A DNA stretch of 64,000 nt from Physcomitrium patens (Eukaryota > Streptophyta > Bryopsida > Funariales > Funariaceae), in the NCBI RefSeq assembly GCF_000002425.4, contig NC_037256.1:1210051-1274050 (forward strand). The letters run 5' to 3'. Numbering within the stretch: the first letter of the stretch is position 1; each line of letters opens with the position of its first letter. Below, piece after piece: positions 61,747-64,000 of this stretch. The translations under genes and the position numbers were made by a program. Under the pieces are notes generated by a model. The model saw nothing but the letters and a program-made list of their open reading frames with translations. It was not told the DNA's origin and did not search any database.

Positions 61747-62045
61747 CATGCTTAGAGTCAATGCGCAGATTTGAATTCTGAAGATGAGAATAAGCCGACA
61801 GCGAGAATTTGATGGCGAACATCTTCATTCGTTTCTAGTACCGCTGTTCATCAAATTCGGCGAACTAGGGCTGAATGGAAGGGCGGGGACGGGGGTGTTT
61901 TTGTGTGTGATTGTTGCAGTGTGTCTCGCACTGCGACTGAGGAGGAGGAGTGAGTGTGATTGAGGAGGATGAGTGAGTTTGATTGAGGAGTAGGAGGGGC
62001 TAGCGCTGTGTCTAGGGCGCCACAAATTTGAGTTGCTCGGTTTCC

Positions 62046-63922
62046 ATGGTTGCCAAATTCCATCCCTCGCCGGGTGGTGGGGAAGATGAGGCCGTAACTG
62101 AGTCTGCGAAGAAGCGAACCCGGAAACTTAAAGAGCCGGGAGTTAGTAGCAGTGCTGAACCGCATCGGAAGAAGAGGAAAAGAGTCGAAGAAGTCGCTAC
62201 GGATTCCGCACAGGTTATCGAGGATTTTGGCGCCGCGAGTGGTTCTGAATCGCATCTGAAGAGGAGAAGGAAGAAGAAGAAGCAAGACGAGTCTGCTTCC
62301 TCTGGTCCTACATTGAATCTCCAAGACGTTGAAGGTTTTGATGTCGTCAGTGGAGGGGATGTGTCGTTGAAGAAGAAGAAGAAGAATAAGAAGAATTCTA
62401 CCACAACTTCCGTGCAGAATGTGGTGCAGGTCGCTGAGGATCCCCGTCCTAGTAGCGATGGCGAATCACACGGAAAGAAAATGAAGAAAGATAAAAAGGA
62501 ATCGATTGCTGTGCCTGTTGTAGTGAATGATTCGCAAATTGTCGAGGGTCAGGAGCGTGTTATTGATGCTGAACCAAAATTGAGGAAGAAGAAGGTCAAG
62601 GAGTCTATCTCCACGGCTACCATAGTGAACAACTTCCAGATTGTTGAGGAACCGGAGCCCGCTAGTGATGCTGAACCGCTGAGAAAGAAGAAGAAGAAGA
62701 AAAAGGTGATGGAGTCTGTGCCTACCCCTGGCACAGTGAACGGCACGCAGATCGTTGAGGATCAGGAGCTCGTTGATGGCGCTGAACCACAGAGAAAGAA
62801 GAAGAAGACGAGGAAGGAGGCTACCCCGGAGCCCTCTACATCAGATCCCGAGACAACTTCTGAAGATAATGACCTTGTTAGTGGAGTTGAATTACAGAGT
62901 AAAAAGAAGAAGAAGAAGAAGAAGAAGAAGAAGCCTACCACCATATTTCCCGAGTTGAACCCCACGAAGATTGTTGACGATTCTAGGCCCGTGACGGGAT
63001 CTGCAACAAAGACTATTCTAAGAAAGCAGCATACAGAAGCGGGCAATGGTGCTGAACCACACAGAAAGAAAAAAGTTTCTTTCCAATTACCTGATCCGAC
63101 AGATGATATTCCGACAGAGAACGAACCCCCGAGAGAAGAATCTGTAAGCGCAGAGTTTTATAACTGGAAAAACGATCGGACGCGTACTGATTTAGTTTGG
63201 GGAGGGTACACTCCAGAGGAGGATGGGGCTCTGAAGCAAGCCATCTTTGATTATATTCAGGTAAATATCAACTTCATGAATATTAATGTTGGTTTTTAGT
63301 TGGGTTGAGTTAGATGTATGTTCTAGCTTAGATGAAAAAATAAAAACGCTTATGTGCCCAGTCCTGTCTTGTGCGCGTAGGAACAAGGCTGGACTCGAGA
63401 AGAAGGTTTAAAGAAGATTTTGAATTCGAGACGGAGCGAAGCAAAGGGTTGCTGGTTTGTTATTCGTGAGTACATTCTAATTTTTCAACACTTTTAAAGT
63501 ATTTTGTATACGCATTCTTCATTTGCAGAACGCGAGTGGTCATAACTGTTTTGATGTTTGTATCATGTAACCGCACTATCTTTGTAAGCCTCAATTAAGG
63601 CGATAAGTATGCTTTCTTATTAACCTATTCTAATCCAGAAAGTAGTGTAAAGGGGACATGTACGGTAGGATTCAAGAGTCAGACGAGGAGATATATTTTG
63701 TTATCGACTTTCTTCCTACATACAAGGCATTGGTATGGTTCATGGTTCGGGTTCTCACAAATTGGGACGATGTTTAAGTTCTAAAAGAGGGACGACTTTG
63801 ATTGCAGGAAAGTGTTTACCACAGAGAGAACTGAAGCGTCTCTACACTAGAGCACGTAAAATACTCGCTCCTGGAACGCACCTTGGGAAATGGACATCTG
63901 AAGAGATTCAAGCTTTGATGGA
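62046..63922 (+). CDS. Lysine-rich Myb/SANT protein, RNA polymerase I termination factor-like (5' part)
   Basis: Probably a nucleolar DNA-binding protein of the TTF-I/Reb1-like group, which binds rDNA and stops or organises RNA polymerase I transcription; the plant role is inferred from family only. Exons 62046-63260, 63381-63465 and 63808-63922, GT-AG and in phase; the gene continues past the window. The start is the first ATG in a frame closed just upstream. Residues 1 to about 350 are disordered and built from about eight imperfect 35-residue repeats, each ending in a Lys tract (for example QIVEEPEPASDAEPLRKKKK). Then come a Trp-containing SANT-like start (YTPEEDGALKQAIFDYI), EQGWTREEGLKKIL, CWFVIRKCLPQRELKRLY, and GKWTSEEIQALME at the edge. 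The order of helices fits the plant TTF-like proteins. Other Myb-family nucleolar proteins cannot be excluded without the rest. Confidence 0.8.
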
Positions 63923-64000
63923 GTAAGTGTTTCCCAATGACTGTGATATTCGAAATCTTTTTACACGTTCAGTGGAACTGGCATCGCAGTTGCAAGTTTG

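Larger units (their letters stand above)
60196..62045. promoter_or_regulatory. Shared upstream region of divergent NEMP and Myb genes
   Basis: About 1.85 kb separates the two divergent units. The left part to about 60.45 kb is GC-richer and is the likely NEMP 5' leader and promoter. 60.45-61.6 kb is AT-rich, without genes. 61.6-62.04 kb holds CATCC-rich repeats, then the GC-richer leader of the plus-strand gene. No clear TATA box could be fixed for either gene. Confidence 0.45.

Noticed and set aside
62012-63046. Phe/Ser-rich minus-strand frames
   Set aside because: Antisense shadows of the lysine-tract repeats of the Myb-type gene.

Overview
The window looks like nuclear DNA of a land plant, most likely a non-seed plant such as a moss. 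The evidence is plant-type GT-AG split genes, plant-type LTR retrotransposons, AT-rich intergenic DNA and heavy C-to-T decay in the transposons. The species cannot be fixed from sequence alone.

Layout. 1-8.2 kb is AT-rich and nearly gene-free. It holds a decayed LTR end, a striking TATATG-type satellite and one unassigned GC-richer island. 8.2-11.6 kb holds a complete 8-exon protein-L-isoaspartate O-methyltransferase (PIMT) gene on the plus strand, with a TATA box and G-tract about 1 kb upstream and a poly(A) signal downstream. 12.8-54.1 kb is a nest of LTR retrotransposons built in layers. It contains chromovirus fragments in both orientations (here 'family C'), two copies of a Ty3/gypsy family with a tRNA-Asp-like primer site and an extra 3' coiled-coil ORF ('family B'), and a third gypsy family ('family A'). 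Family A is present as an old copy, a younger nearly whole copy inserted inside that old copy, and a solo LTR inserted in the old copy's LTR. A truncated Ty1/copia element closes the nest on the right. 54.1-54.8 kb is an intronless broken copy of the proteasome subunit gene RPN7. 55.6-59.9 kb is a complete 13-exon minus-strand gene for a NEMP/DUF2215 nuclear-envelope membrane protein, preceded by a uORF that overlaps its start codon. From 62.0 kb to the right edge is the 5' part of a plus-strand gene for a lysine-rich Myb/SANT protein resembling RNA polymerase I termination factors. It is divergent from the NEMP gene across about 2 kb.

The three intact host genes are unrelated in function (protein repair, nuclear envelope, nucleolar DNA binding) and do not form a pathway. 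The most unusual structures are in the transposon nest. The LTR of family A carries a block of sequence homologous to the gag-protease region of family B. Family A's polymerase resembles a gypsy group I associate with basidiomycete fungi, and its primer-site region is a triplicated 27-bp unit. Coordinates of host exons were derived by hand from reading frame, splice signals and family similarity; transposon limits are less exact where decay is advanced.
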